64,000 nucleotides of DNA from Isoetes taiwanensis (taxonomy: Eukaryota; Streptophyta; Lycopodiopsida; Isoetales; Isoetaceae). Positions 1 to 11,243 of the stretch are shown piece by piece. The stretch is from the NCBI GenBank assembly GCA_021234155.1, contig JAJEKV010000003.1, positions 15,546,386 to 15,610,385 on the forward strand, given 5' to 3'. Position numbers and translations under genes: made by a program. The notes under the pieces are model-generated. The model was not told where the DNA came from. It was given only the letters and a program-made list of their open reading frames with translations, and searched no databases. Within the stretch, counting starts at the first letter, position 1. Each line of letters begins with the position of its first letter.

Positions 1-1414
1 ACATATCACTGTGACCGTACTGGGTCCCCAGTGGGAAGAATGAAGGGGTCATTTTACCCCGTCTCCCTCAGGGCCTACCTAGCTGCGGAAGCGTAAACAT
101 ACATGTCAGTAACATAATCATCATATACCCACCTCAAAGGGTGGCACATCAACATCTGCATAGACAAAGATCAGCACAATACAAGTGGATTCCTACCCAA
201 GGCTCAGACTCCAGGGAATGACTGACAAGCTTTTGGTCTCCAGAGTTCATTGCAGACAGAATCATGACAATGGATTTGGCTGGCATGAGAACATGGCACA
301 GGGTTGTCCACTCCATCCGCCCCTCCTGTGCACACTTTGCAGAGTAGGTTGAAGAGTGTTGGGACCTGACTGTAGCCCGCCGGATGCATAGCCAAAGGGG
401 CTATTCCTGGATTGCATCTCCCCAGTCCCGATGGGGCATGTAGGGATCACTCCCACCAAATGTCTCCATGCTGACTCAAGGTGACTAGAGGGCCACTGCC
501 CTTATTCGACTTAACCCACTGGAAAGTGAACACCACTCCACGGGTGTCGAGCCCATGCCTTACCCACACTCAGTGGCAAGCCATTAGACCTAGTCTACAT
601 TGATCCCCGGTAGACTTTACACACCAGAGGGATCGGTCAAGAGTCAGAACACGAACCTCCTTCTGAGCCAGTCTAGCCCCTTCACCCACAACCAGGTGTG
701 GTTCTTGTACACAGGCCGAAATCTAGTAATGCACTAAGAGGGACTAGCTAAGAGCATCAACTACTAAGCTTTAAGTCTCTACCCCCTTCCCAATACAATG
801 AGTCCACAGAATTCATCCGTCCATCACATCATCATAGAACTAAAGAATAAGAACTAATCTATATCATAGAGTTAGGTTCTTTGGTTAGGGTCAATCTGGG
901 GATCTGCTTGGCTACTAAGAGTAATTTAATAGGCTAAACCTATTGGTTCGATGGCTGGAATACTGTTTAGGCTATTAAATCGACTAAATACCTGATCCCT
1001 GGTTCACTTCTCTTGATCTGAAGGCGTCCATGTCGCTGCTCTGCTTGGGGATGCGGTCGGAAGGCGAATCTGACGAGCTAGGGCGCACAGGCAGATCTTG
1101 GGAGTTGGATTTGACTCCTCAGGCGCGCGAACTGGAGCTCGGAAGATTCGTGGACGGAAAGGGAAGAATTAGGGTTTGGTTACCTTATATAGGCTCTCAG
1201 TTAGGTTTAGGGTTTCCATGACCCTTGGTCTGCCTTTAATGGGTTAAATGTTTAAACTGCGCACATTGCTAAGTGTGCGCACCCTTGCAAGTTGCCCCCT
1301 AGGGCGCCCTTGCTTGGTTACACGTCGGCGTACACGTCGTTTGAAATGGCGTGTACGCGTGACGGTGCAGTACGGTATACGTCTTGAGACCGTATATCGT
1401 ACTGGAACGTCACA
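1..1414 (-). repeat. 3' LTR of A1 (partial)
   Basis: The sequence matches the LTR copies at 11729, 27770 and 49739. Base 1 corresponds to about 11821, so roughly 92 bp of the LTR lie outside the window. It ends in ACGTCACA at 1414, directly before the polypurine tract. It differs from the 5' LTR mainly by a short indel near position 93 and scattered substitutions. Confidence 0.93.
1183..1193 (-). promoter_or_regulatory. Probable TATA box of the A1 3' LTR
   Basis: On the minus strand this reads CCTATATAAGG, about 220 bp inside the LTR from its coding-sense 5' end, a normal U3 position. The intact 3' LTR keeps TATATAAG. The homologous site in the 5' LTR reads CCTATGTAAG and is cut off by element B. 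In A2 the site is CCTACATAAG. Confidence 0.6.
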
Positions 1415-1427
1415 TTCTCCCCACCTT
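1415..1427 (-). other. Polypurine tract of A1
   Basis: The minus strand reads AAGGTGGGGAGAA directly against the inner edge of the 3' LTR. This is where plus-strand DNA synthesis is primed in Ty3/gypsy elements. The A2 counterpart at 29263-29275 is AAGGTGGGAAGAA. Confidence 0.85.
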
Positions 1428-1643
1428 AAATTGATGCTATCCGCAGCATCGTGGGTCTCCCCACCTTAACTTGATGCATACGATATACTATTATCATAGT
1501 TAGACATTTATTATGATTGCCTTAAGGTAATATTTTTAGAACATTATTATACTATTATTCAATCAAATACTTATCAATTCATATGTCATTACAACAATTA
1601 CCCATTAGTTTTACTTATCATAATGTTTTTAGTTTATCAATAT

Positions 1644-2050
1644 CAGTGTAGTACCGTACTTCCCGTACCGTACGTGTACAGTACGTATGCAACGTACAGT
1701 ACGGGGTAACGTACGATGGCCAGTTTAACGTACAAACGTACGTCAAAAGTTGTTGTTTAAAGTACGCGTACGGTACGTACGGTACCATAAAATACGTACG
1801 GTACGTACGTTAACCGAAAAAAAAATATTTTTTTTTTCATTTTTTTTGAAAAGTACTTGTACCGTACCTATAAAGTACGTACCGTACCTGTACCGTACTT
1901 ATAAAGTACGTACCGTACGCGTACGTAAACAACAAACCAAAAAAAAAATTGTTCTTATTTGATGCACAAAATGAATAAGTACGTACGGTACGTATGGGTA
2001 CGGTACGTTAAGTATGGAAAACGTAACGTACGCGTACTTAACCTACACTG
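1644..2050. mobile_element. hAT-type MITE rich in GTAC palindromes
   Basis: It begins CAGTGTAG and ends CTACACTG, a terminal inverted repeat. It is flanked by a perfect 8-bp duplication, atcaatat (1636-1643 and 2051-2058), the size made by hAT transposases. A2 lacks it at the homologous place, which gives an empty-site comparison. The interior is dense in self-complementary GTAC, CGTACG and GGTACC words with A/T runs and has no coding capacity. It was presumably moved by a hAT transposase supplied elsewhere. Confidence 0.85.
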
Positions 2051-2484
2051 ATCAATATATATACAATTATTCTCTGAGGTACTCTTCATTCCTTGCAACA
2101 CATTACACAAAATTTGTGTTGCAAGTCTTCGTAGCTCGACCTTCTAGCCCTCCAGAGCGCTCTATTGGCCTGCAGGTCAACACTACGTTAGTACCATTTT
2201 TAATTATTTATAAATTTGGTTATAAGGGAACCACCCCAACTATCTACATGAATGCATGGCTAATCTCCCGGCGTAGGAAGAGGATGCTTCTTCCATCGTG
2301 GTCGTGGAGACAGCGCCCTATAATGCCTATATGGCGCTCATGCCTATACCTGTAGTTGCCCAGCATGAAGGATAGGGTCCTTCGCGTATATGGGGCGTGA
2401 AGGATAGGGTCCTCCCCGTAGGCATTGACTAGAGGTGCTTTTCCTATCAATGCATTCCTGAATGACCTCTTATCTCTCGAGGTC

Positions 2485-2630
2485 GTCTACTTCCGTGGGA
2501 CAGAAGTAGACTTTCCAAGCTGAACCGTGGTCATGCCTGCATTGACATTACACCACGTCCTAGAGATCACCGTAGTGATCCCATCATCGGTAACAACGCA
2601 TGCAACCCATACCTCATAGGTTGCATGCGT
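2485..2630 (-). other. Cluster of three conserved hairpins in the A1 3' UTR
   Basis: Three inverted repeats lie just downstream (coding sense) of the chromodomain stop. They are ACGCATGCAACC/GGTTGCATGCGT (2596-2630, 12-bp stem, 11-nt loop), GATCAC/GTGATC (2565-2580) and GTCTACTTC/GAAGTAGAC (2485-2511, 9-bp stem). A2 keeps all three at 30037-30071, 30004-30023 and 29926-29952, and its middle stem is longer (8 bp). Possible roles are RNA stability, 3'-end formation or packaging, which is inference. Confidence 0.7.
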
Positions 2631-2652
2631 AGATTATACTTAACTATGCAAG

Positions 2653-5600
2653 CTATAATTCTACATGAATCGACATGCCTGAGCCGATTTCTTCGGAGAT
2701 GACCTTGCCGTCCCATTGCTCCATAAACTGTGGGTACTGCTTTATCAGATCTCTTTTAAGTACCCATGTCGCGTCTTCCACCGGCAAGTGTTTCCACTTG
2801 ACCAAGTATTGGAGAAACTCCGATCTCCTTGTTTTCTTGAACGCTTTATCAAGAATAAGCTCTGGAACTATTTCTATCTGTTCTTCTGTCATTTCCAACA
2901 TCGTTGGGGTGTTCAGGACTTCATCTGGGTTGGGAGTGTGCTTTTTCAGCAAACTCACGTGGAAGACTTTGTGGATCTTTAAGTGTGCTGGCAAGTCTAG
3001 CTTGTAGGATTGATTACCTACTCTTTGGATTATTCTGAAGGGACCAGCCCACCTTGGAGCAAGCTTCTTACAGTTTCCGATGCGGAGCTTCGCCTACTTT
3101 ACCTTGATCTTGAGCCATACATCATCTCCAACTTGTAACTCTCTGACTGTCCGATGTTTGTCGGTGATGCTCTTTTGTCGACTCCTTGCTGCGAGAAGAT
3201 ACCCTCGAACTTCTTCCACGAGCTGCTGCATGTTGCCCAACATTTGCTGCGAAACTTCCACTTTTGACACGGGGTTGTGCCAAGTGTCTGGAGTTAGGCA
3301 TTGGTAGCCGTAATTAATCATGAACGACGACATTTGGGATGATTCCTGCTTGGTGCTATTATATGCAAACTCCACCAAGTGAATAAACTCTTCCCACATA
3401 CCTTGCTTGTTCCAGACATAGTTCCGTAGCATATCCTCCAATATTCTGTTGGTCCGCTCTATTTGCCCATCCGTCTGGGGATGATAGGCCGTGCTCATGG
3501 ATAGCTTCGTCTGAATTGTTGCGAAGAGGTCCTGCCAAAAGGCACTAATGAACTTCGGATCTCGGTCGGAGATAATTTCCCTTGGCATGTCATAGAGCCT
3601 GAAGATCTCTTTGGTGAAGAGCTTTGCCGTATCCATGGCTGTGTCCGTGGTCCTGCAAGGCACAAAATGGGCCATCTTCGACAACTTGTCGACCACGACC
3701 ATCAAGGCATCCTTACCTCTTACTGTACTTGGGAGCCCTGTTATGAAGTCCATGCTGATGACCTCCCACTTAGCGTTTGGCACCGCTAATGGTTCCAATG
3801 CACCTGGAATTCGAAGCTGTTCTGCCTTCGTTTGCTGACATAGCTGGCATTCCTTGATGTGGCGAGCTACCTGCTTCTTCATTCCTGGCCAATAGTAGCT
3901 GCTACGCACTTTGAAGTATGTCTTCATGAATCCTGCGTGGCCAGCTATTGGGCTGTTGTGGGTGTCGTGGAGGATCAACTTTCTTACTCCATATGATTCA
4001 GGCACGCACAACTTGTTCTTATGATACAGAAGGTTACCTTCCTTCTTAAAATTTTTGAAGGTTTCCCTCTCCTTATCCGTTCTCTCTTCCTTGCACAAGC
4101 TTGCCCATACTTCTTTGAAGTCCACATCTGTTGGCAAGGTTTCTTCGATCTTTTTCCCGAAATCGCTGAAGAGCGTCGAGATTGCATTGCAGTGCACTCT
4201 AGTTGTCAGCGGATGCCTTGAAAGTGCAGCTGCTACCACATTAAGCTTCCCGGGCTTGTAGACTATGTCGAAGTCATACTCTTCGAGAAACTCCATCCAT
4301 CTTCGCTGCCTCAGATTGAGATGTGGTTGCGTGAATACATATTGGAGGCTCTGGTGATCCGTGTCCAACTGGAACTTCCTCCCTAAGAGATAATGCCTCC
4401 AAATTCTCAACGCCCTGACAACTGCGAGCAATTCCTGATCGTGCGTCGGGTAACGCGTTTCGGCATCGTTCATCTTTCTGGAATCATATGCTATTACCCG
4501 CTCTTCTTGCATGAGCGCTGCACCTGTGGCAATCTTACTTGCGTCTGTCGCCACTAGCTTGTCCTTCTCCGGGTCTGGCAGGGTCAAGACGGGGGCGGTT
4601 GTCAAAGCTTCCTTCAACAATTCAAATCCTGCTTGGGCTTTCTTGAGTCTAATTTTTCACTTTCTCCACCTTCGTCAAGTCTGTTAGTGGGGCTGCTATC
4701 TTTGCGAAGTTCTTCACGAACTTCCTGTAATACCCTGCTAGACCGAGGAAACTTTTGACCTCGTGGATGTTCTTTGGTGCTGGCCATTGAATCACTGCTT
4801 CAATCTTGGCGGGATCCGTCGAGATTCCTTCTACTGAAATCACATGACCGAGGTATTCCACCTTCTCTGTTGCGAAGTGGCACTTCGACAACTTGGCATA
4901 CAACTGATGCCTCTTCAACTTCTCGAGCACCTTTCTTACGTGTTGTGCATGCTCCTCAATGGATCTGCTATACACCAGAATATCGTCGAAGAACACTATC
5001 ACGAAGGTGTCCAAGAATTCTCTGAAGATGTCGTTCATGAGTCTCATGAACGTAGCTGGGGCATTTGATAGCCCAAATGGCATTACCGTGAACTCGTAAT
5101 GCCCATACCTGGTCCTGAAAGCCGTTTTGTGGATGTCTTCTTCCTTTATCCTGATCTGGTGGTAACCTGACCTTAAGGTCGATCTTGGAGAAGACCTTTG
5201 TCCCTTGGAGCTGATCCATCAAGTCGTCCGATCTGGGGAGTGCGTACTTATTCTTGATGGTGTGCTTGTTCAATTGTCTGTAATCTATGCACATCCTCAA
5301 GCTGCCATCCTTCATCTTGACAAAGAGAATGGGTGCCCCAAATGGTGAGACGCTAGGTCTAATGAAACCTAGGTCGAGCAATTCTTGCAATTGCTTCTTC
5401 AGCTCCGTCAGTTCCTGCGTCGTCATTCTATACGGAGCCTTGCTCATCGGCTTGGTTCCTGGTTCGAGTGCTATCTCACACTCGACTCCCCTGTAAGGAG
5501 GAAGCTGCTCGATCTCATCTGGGAAGAGATCGTGGAACTCCGTGATCAAGTTGGCTATTTGCTTGGGCAACTTGCTGAGCACTTTGTCTTCCTTGCTTTC

Positions 5601-6129
5601 CTCCGACTCGGGTTCTTCAATCTCAAGTTTGAAGATGTATGCTACCTGCTCGCTCTTGATTGACTTGAGCAGCTTCTTAATAGACATACACTGCATGATG
5701 GGAGCAACTTCTTTATCTGTGATCTCAATAACTTTGCCGTCGGGCGTTGTGAGGGTCATCTTCCGCTTTCCACAGTCAATTATGGCCCCTGCTGGTCCAA
5801 GGTACTCCATGCCTATTATCAGGTCGTGCCCATTACTTCTGCTCCCATCGGGATGTTAATTCCCGGCAAGTCAATGTCGAAATTGATCCTCTTTCCCGCC
5901 GTTTGTCTTATTGCTCCACTTGCCAAGATTACGGGCCTTGGCTTGGACTTTAAGGGTTTCAACTTCAACATGTCGACCATCCTTGGGGAAGCGAAGTTGT
6001 GGCTACTTCCCGAGTCTATTAGGACTATGAAGGACTTGGTTTTGGCCTTCCCTATTGTGGAAATTACTCTATACTGATTCTCTGCCTGTTCTGTATCTAT
6101 TGCGGCAAAGATGTGGCACTCACCCTCAA
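2653..6129 (-). pseudogene. pol of A1: protease, RT, RNase H, integrase, chromodomain (broken)
   Basis: Coding order: an aspartic protease with LIDSGSSHNF (near 6015). An RT with [12 protein letters not shown] and the catalytic FFDDILVYS (near 4985). A gypsy RNase H with [19 protein letters not shown] and the terminal RH-to-integrase linker. An integrase with an HHCC zinc site, MDFITG, SDRDPKF and the third catalytic residue in DGQIERTNR. A C-terminal chromodomain with FLQYLVKWKHLP and ATWVL (2653-2994). Breaks: a stop near 5810, a frameshift in RT after KIDL (about 5170), a small deletion near 4640, and a stop near 3094 where A2 has Gln (KVKQAKL). The chromodomain places it among chromoviruses. 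All catalytic motifs are recognisable, so decay is moderate. Confidence 0.92.
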
Positions 6130-7434
6130 TATAGTCGCTTTATTTGCCGCCGCGTCGTCGAGGGCGGTGTCCCATCCACCCAACTCCCACGCTGGCCGAG
6201 CTCATAACGGGGGCAATTACCCGCTTACGTGGCTGGCTGGAAACATCTGAAGCAAAGCTGCTTCTCCATACATTCCTGCCTCTTTTCTTTGGGCATTGCC
6301 TGTAAGAAGGACCACACTGCTTTCGAGTAGTTCGACCCTTCCTGCTTGTCCTTGAAGGACACCTGCTTTCTTTCCTGCTGTCTCCCCTGGTTGCCATTGT
6401 ATGGGGATTTTGCTGGACTTGGGCTAGCTGCCCTAGGGCTATAACTCCATGTTGCTTTGCCTCTATCCTGGTAGTACGACTGTTTCTGCGCTCTGTTCTA
6501 AGGCCCCGATCCTTGCAAACTAATTGCTTTGGATTCTGCTTCGGATACTGTCTTAGGATCTATTGCCCTTACGAGTTTCCGGATCTCCTCGTTCAGCCCC
6601 TCGATGTAGCTCTCCACTGCGTGCTTTTCACTCAACTTCGGCACATACAGCCTTAGTCTCATGAACTCTTGATTATATACGCCTTTGTCTTGTACCCTTG
6701 CTGCAATCTGTAGAACTGCTGCATCATGTTTGACTTGTGTTCCCGAGGAACATAATGGCGTTGAAGGCTTTCGAAAACTTCTTAAATCTGCACCCATCTC
6801 TGCTTAAGCCATGGGCCTTGGCATAACCCTTCCACCAGATGCGTGCGGCTCCCTTCAAGTTGGCTGTTGCCACCTTGCCTTTGTCCTTGTCTTTCATCCC
6901 GTAGGCGTTGCCATACTCGCTCATCTCGTCGAGCCACGCCTCTGCTTCCAAGCCTGATCTGTTCTCGCCTGAGAACTATTCAAGCTTCCGGGCCTTCCAT
7001 ACATTGCCCAAAGCCGAGTCTATCTTCTTCTGGTAGTCTAAGTCCTTAGCGTCCTTCTGTCTGCCGTCTCTACGGTCCGGCACTTGCTCAGCCTCTTTCT
7101 CGGACTCAGAGTCCGAGAGCGAGCTTGATTCAGAGGTTTCTGTACTAGGGGACCTCCTTCTCTTACTCCTCTTCTTATCCTTCCCCGACTTTCGAGGTGT
7201 GGTTTGCGGCGCTGATGCTTGTGCCGCTAGTAGAGCCTTTATCTGGTCGAGTTCTGTCCGCATTTGCGACATCTCCTCTTCTGGAGTCATGGGACCGTAT
7301 CCTTCGAACAGGTTCCTTGAAATGGGTTGCCTGTCAGGGGTCTCTTCGTCTCTGTTGGGCCTCCTGTTTTGTTCGACCGTTCTTTGTTCCCTATCTGCAT
7401 ACACAGTTGGCCATGGCCTTATGGTTAGTTCCAT
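6130..7434 (-). pseudogene. gag of A1 (nucleocapsid/capsid polyprotein, broken)
   Basis: The ATG is at 7434. The N-terminal part is polar, with a KKRSKRRRSPS basic patch and a serine/acid tract, followed by a retrotransposon capsid domain with AEAWLDEMSEYGNAYG and AARIWWKGYAKAHGL (about 6800-6950). A CCHC zinc knuckle near 6215-6255 reads CFRCFQPA, but its His is lost and a stop lies inside. Another stop (TAG) sits at about 6972, where A2 has CAG (EQFSG). Capsid and nucleocapsid would package element RNA in cytoplasmic particles. The protein ends just before the protease. Confidence 0.85.
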
Positions 7435-7569
7435 TTACTTTATTGTATTCATGTATTTGCCGAAATATTTGGAACCAAATACACTCAACAAAGTATTTAA
7501 ATATTTAACACAAAATATTTTTATTATATAATATTTTTAGATATAATTCCTCCGGGATCAAGATTTTAA

Positions 7570-8983
7570 CTATTCTTGAAATCGCCGGTAGGATGGGTTA
7601 TCCTCTAAGAATTTCTTAACTTGGGCCGTTCCTACCGAGCGTTCCAAGTTTCTGAGGACGTTGGTTGACGTCCCGTCCTGTAAGGCTGTCACCAATTCCT
7701 CTACCCTGCAGTCGGAGGTGTAGGCCGCGGTTACTGCCAATCTTCCTTGCCGTCGGTAGGGCACGGCGAAGTCGAATATGTCGAGTGCCATCGCTCTCTT
7801 GACTAAGATAACATAGTCGACGTTTGCAGCTATTCGAGCATGCATGCCAAAGCCAGAGAGTGCAATGAGCATAAACACTCCTTCTTCGCCCCGGGGACCC
7901 GCTCTATGCCTTCCGGCGTATTCATCGACCTCTACCTCAGTCATTTCTCGGTAGTTTCCAATCATCGATGAAGCCCGCCTGATGTCGATTCCTGCTCCTC
8001 TTGGACGAGTTGGTGTCGACGAGCTCGGCATCAAAATGCTCGTGGTCTTGCCACGGATCCCCATCCGTTCTTGGATGGCGTAGAACTCCTCCTCAGATGG
8101 CAGTTCTCGAGCTTCCATAATTTGCCGTATATTGCTGTAAGCCTGGATATCCGAAGTCGACTGCCCTGTATAGGTGTCGGCTTCCCTCACTTGAAGCGGG
8201 AAGTCTGAGACTCCCCGGACGATGAAGTCGTCTAAGTCTGGTTGCTGCCGTAGTTGGTGCAGCAATTCATCAAGTCGGAACTCCCTCTCCCTGCATTCGG
8301 GGAGATTCTGGATATCGCTGAGGAGCAGGTACTCCTCACCGTCAATGATAATGGGGGCTAGGCTTGTAATGCCTAGCCCTAGTGGGGGAGCGACTCTGAG
8401 TGTCTCGGCGGCTCCGGCCGGGTTGGGTAGCTCCTCTTACGCTTGCCGCTGTTCTTCCTGGGTCGAAGCTCAGGTGTACTCTTCCTCGTCCGATTCCTCT
8501 TCTTCGTTTCTTCCTTCCTCTTCTTTGGTGCTGCAAAGACATCTTCTCTCTTGAGGATGCTATGGGGTCCACTTCCATGGGAGGAATAGAGGTTTCCCCC
8601 ATTGGGTTTTCAGCACGGTGAGAGAGGAATATGGCCAAGGCGGCGGTGTAGGAAAAGTACTTGGTCCTGTCAATTGTCAGGACCATGTAGTCTGGCAACC
8701 TTTGTGCCTTGTTGGTCAAATACTTGGCAATGTTTGGGACATCACCCAAGGCTGCCTGAAGGGATGGGCGGGGAATAAAATAGCCCATGCAAGGGGGAAG
8801 CTGCACTAGGGACTGACCTACCCTAGCTTGGAACTCAGCCAAAACTCGCCTGTATGCTGGTGTTGCGTGCAAGGTTGCTTGGACATCTATCTCTTTGCCA
8901 AAGACTCGGAAGATGTCATTGACATTAGCCTCGGCTGCATGGCCACTGGCGCTGTACCATCGTCTGAAGTCAGCAGTTGCCAT
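7570..8983 (-). pseudogene. ORF2 of A1: unknown accessory protein with acidic tract (broken)
   Basis: I do not recognise this protein. It starts at an ATG at 8983 (MATADFRRWYSAS) and ends ...NPSYRRFQE at 7570. The N-terminal half contains LPPCMGYFIP and ENPMGETSIPPMEVDP. The middle, read in the correct frame near 8470-8530, is highly acidic (EEEESDEEEY). The C-terminal half has DDFIVRG, RQGRLAVTAAYTS and VGTAQVKKFLED. A2 carries a clear homologue at the same place with identical ends. A1 has a frameshift around the acidic tract and lacks about 34 residues present in A2 (near 7910). No signal peptide, membrane segment or zinc finger is evident. Its place after a histone-like gene makes a histone-handling role conceivable, but that is a guess. 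Confidence 0.7.
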
Positions 8984-9297
8984 TGATCTAGGGAAGAGGT
9001 GAGTAACAAACAGATGCAGAAGCGCCTATGGGAGCTGGGAAATCACCTAATTGGTCAAGAGCAGACTTGTAGGGTGCTAAGTGGAAAATGGGGCTCTTAT
9101 TTATAGGCGAGGGAAAAACCCTAATTTTTGGGTGACTTAGAAATTTACTGGGGTTGGGCAATTCTGACCTATTAGGAGGTCCAAATGAGAATTTGAAGAC
9201 TACTTTTAGGGTTTGAGCATGCTAAGATTAGCTAACGAACCTATTGCAACAAACTAGAGGTCATTTGGATGTGGCATGGTGGAGAATTTGCTGAGAG

Positions 9298-9564
9298 GTC
9301 TCACACGTTGCGCCCAGACCAATAATGAACTTTTCATTTTCGGTCCTGGCGCAATGTGTGAGACATTGCCTCTAATTGGGTTAAACTTGTTCAATTTGGG
9401 TGATGTAAGGGTCTAATTCTGCTAGATTCGTCGAGTTAGACAGAATTGACCCCTTATTTGGTCGATTTGGAGCAGTTTTGGGCACTTTTGGTTCATGGTC
9501 TCACACGTTGCGCCCAGACCAATAATGAACTTTTCATTTTCGGTCCTGGCGCGACGTGTGAGAC
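9298..9564 (-). other. Hairpin pair upstream of ORF2 in A1 (67 nt each)
   Basis: Two inverted repeats lie at 9298-9364 and 9498-9564, between the end of ORF1 and the ATG of ORF2. Each is 67 nt, begins GTCTCACACGTTGCGCC and ends with the complementary arm TGTGAGAC. An inner inverted repeat (AATGAA/TTCATT) sits at the tip. Stems are 17 bp with one imperfect pair. The rest of 8984-9707 shows no coding capacity. Confidence 0.85.
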
Positions 9565-9707
9565 ATCCTCTCAATTTTGCTTAGTGTCCATTTTAACTAA
9601 AACAAAAGCCATAATTCAATAACTTAACTTAATTAAGCAAGATTACACATATTACTTCCTCCAAAACTCTTTACATTAACAAAATTTTTCTATTATGTAG
9701 AAAATCT

Positions 9708-10965
9708 TTATGGTCTCTCTCCCTTGATGTAGCTAGCAAGATGCATGTCTTGCTTCATCAGGGTCACTCTCTTTGCATGGACTGTGCAAGCTGTCGAATC
9801 TTCAAAATGCTGCACCAGGTTTACGTTACTTCATGCCTCTTGTAATGCCAGCAACATCTCATCCGTCACCCGCATCTCCGTGTTGTACTCTTGGATCGCC
9901 TCTCGAACTAGGCGGGCGAGTGGTGCATGGGGGATCAAAAAGCCGAAGCTTCTCTGAAAATCCCTGATCTCTCTCAGGGCTTTCCTCTCGCTCTCCTTTC
10001 TGTCTACCTTCTATAGTTCTAACCCTGTTTTGCTGGTAATATGTGTTGTACGCCTCCCACTTCGCAATGAAGGCGTTGTGCTCCTTTAGTTTCTTCTGAT
10101 AGACCTTGAAGGGGTCTATCACATATGCCTCTCGGGCTGGCCGGGGCGCTTTGTTTCTGTCCCACGTCGGGTATGGTGGGGGCTTCTGCGCTTGCTCGGG
10201 CTGCTCCGGGTCGGGTGCTGCCTGCTCATTGGCGGGATCCTTCGAAGAACCCGCCTCCTTGTTGAAGGGATTAAAGTTCTCATTCTCCGAGTCATCCGAG
10301 GAGGGTGGGGGCTGGTCTGCGGGCCGCTCTTGGATGACGACCTTGGATCGTGGGACCTTCTTGAGTTTTCTTTGGCCTCCCTCCACGAACTTTCCCTTCT
10401 TCACTCTCAGCTCCTCTGCTGCTTTGGCTTCCTCTTCGTCCCTCTTCCTTTTCTTCTCTTCTCTCTTCCTCTCTTGGCGGCGTTCTTTCGCTTCGTGCTT
10501 CTTTATCCACGCCGCTAGTTCTTCTTCTTCAGCTGGCAGGAGCATCGGCTCTCTCAGTTCTTCTTGCTCCTCCGCCTCTTTCTCTCGAATCCAAGCTTCG
10601 AGTTCTTCCTCCATGGTCAGCTCAGGGGTCGGCTGCCTCTGTTCTTCGTGCTCCTCGGCCGCCCGATCTTGTTCCTCCTTCTTCTTCCTTTCCTCCTCCA
10701 TTTCTTCGAAAACCCGCTGCATCACGTCTGGCTCCTCATTGTCGAGGACTTCTATCCCCGCATCTGAGTGTGCATCCTCCTCGACCTCTGTCTCCCTCCC
10801 TTCTTGGTCGATGTTGTTGCTGGGGTGCTCCTCGGACCCTGTTGCATCGCTGGCTGAAGATTGACCTCCTTGCTGAAAGAGGCACTCTCGAAGCATCTCC
10901 TGGATTAGGGCACTGGGGGTTGTATCTCCAAGAGGAACTCTGGCAGTCTGTTTCGTCCTGGCCAT
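9708..10965 (-). pseudogene. ORF1 of A1: histone H3 tail plus linker plus H3 fold (frameshifted copy)
   Basis: The first in-frame ATG (10965, context AACATGG) begins MARTKQTARVPLGD. This is the H3 tail through R8, but with Val where H3 has Lys9. A highly charged linker follows. It contains two related motifs (ELEAWIREKEAEE and ELAAWIKKHEAKE), a KKRKR nuclear-localisation-like patch and a conserved PPPYPxWDR...NRVRTIEG block. A frameshift near 9990-10010 moves the H3 fold into another frame (9711-9986). There LREIRDFQRS, ARLVRE, MLLALQEA, HAKRVTLM and IKGER are readable up to the stop at 9708-9710. One further stop (9831-9833) interrupts the fold after LQEA. The copy is dead as a full histone but homologous end to end to intact ORF1 of A2. 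Confidence 0.92.
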
Positions 10966-11073
10966 GTTTGACAGCTCGTCAATCCGATGTCGGGCGCCCA
11001 AAAATCGCCTCAGCAAGGGGGAGCGATTTTTCTAAAGAGGAACGTACAAATGAGGGGGGGTCCTAGGTCTATT

Positions 11074-11108
11074 TATTGTATTGTATTGTATTGTATTGTA
11101 TTGTATTG
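11074..11108. repeat. (TTGTA)n microsatellite in the A1 leader
   Basis: About seven tandem TTGTA pentamers lie in the 5' leader between the ORF1 start and the upstream hairpin pair. A2 lacks the array at the matching place, so it probably expanded in this copy. Confidence 0.9.
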
Positions 11109-11243
11109 AATCACGCCTGTTAGACCATCAGGTCCATAGACGAGATGGGCAATTTTAGGTCAAATTTCAAACTACCCTTTTGGGTCACTAAAAACACTTA
11201 TTATCTTACTATATGGCTGAATTTAGACATTTCTAACCTCATG

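Larger units (their letters stand above)
1428..2652 (-). other. 3' untranslated region of A1
   Basis: This non-coding stretch lies between the chromodomain stop (2653) and the polypurine tract. It aligns with 29276-30141 of A2 except for a 407 bp MITE (1644-2050) present only in A1. Three perfect hairpins near the stop codon are conserved in both elements. I see no long meaningful ORF. Confidence 0.75.

Noticed and set aside
1644-2050. GTAC-rich stretch as a simple microsatellite
   Set aside because: It has defined terminal inverted repeats and an 8-bp target duplication, and A2 shows the empty site.
10106-10864. Plus-strand 252-codon Ser-rich frame
   Set aside because: It is the antisense of the Glu/Lys-rich linker of ORF1 (GAG/AAG read backwards gives Ser/Leu/Phe). 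The same shadow appears at 48487-48900.
9708-10965. ORF1 as a processed pseudogene of host histone H3 inserted by chance
   Set aside because: It has the same position, linker, flanking hairpins and downstream ORF2 in two diverged elements, so it is part of the element. The tail and fold are separated by a conserved linker that host H3 lacks.
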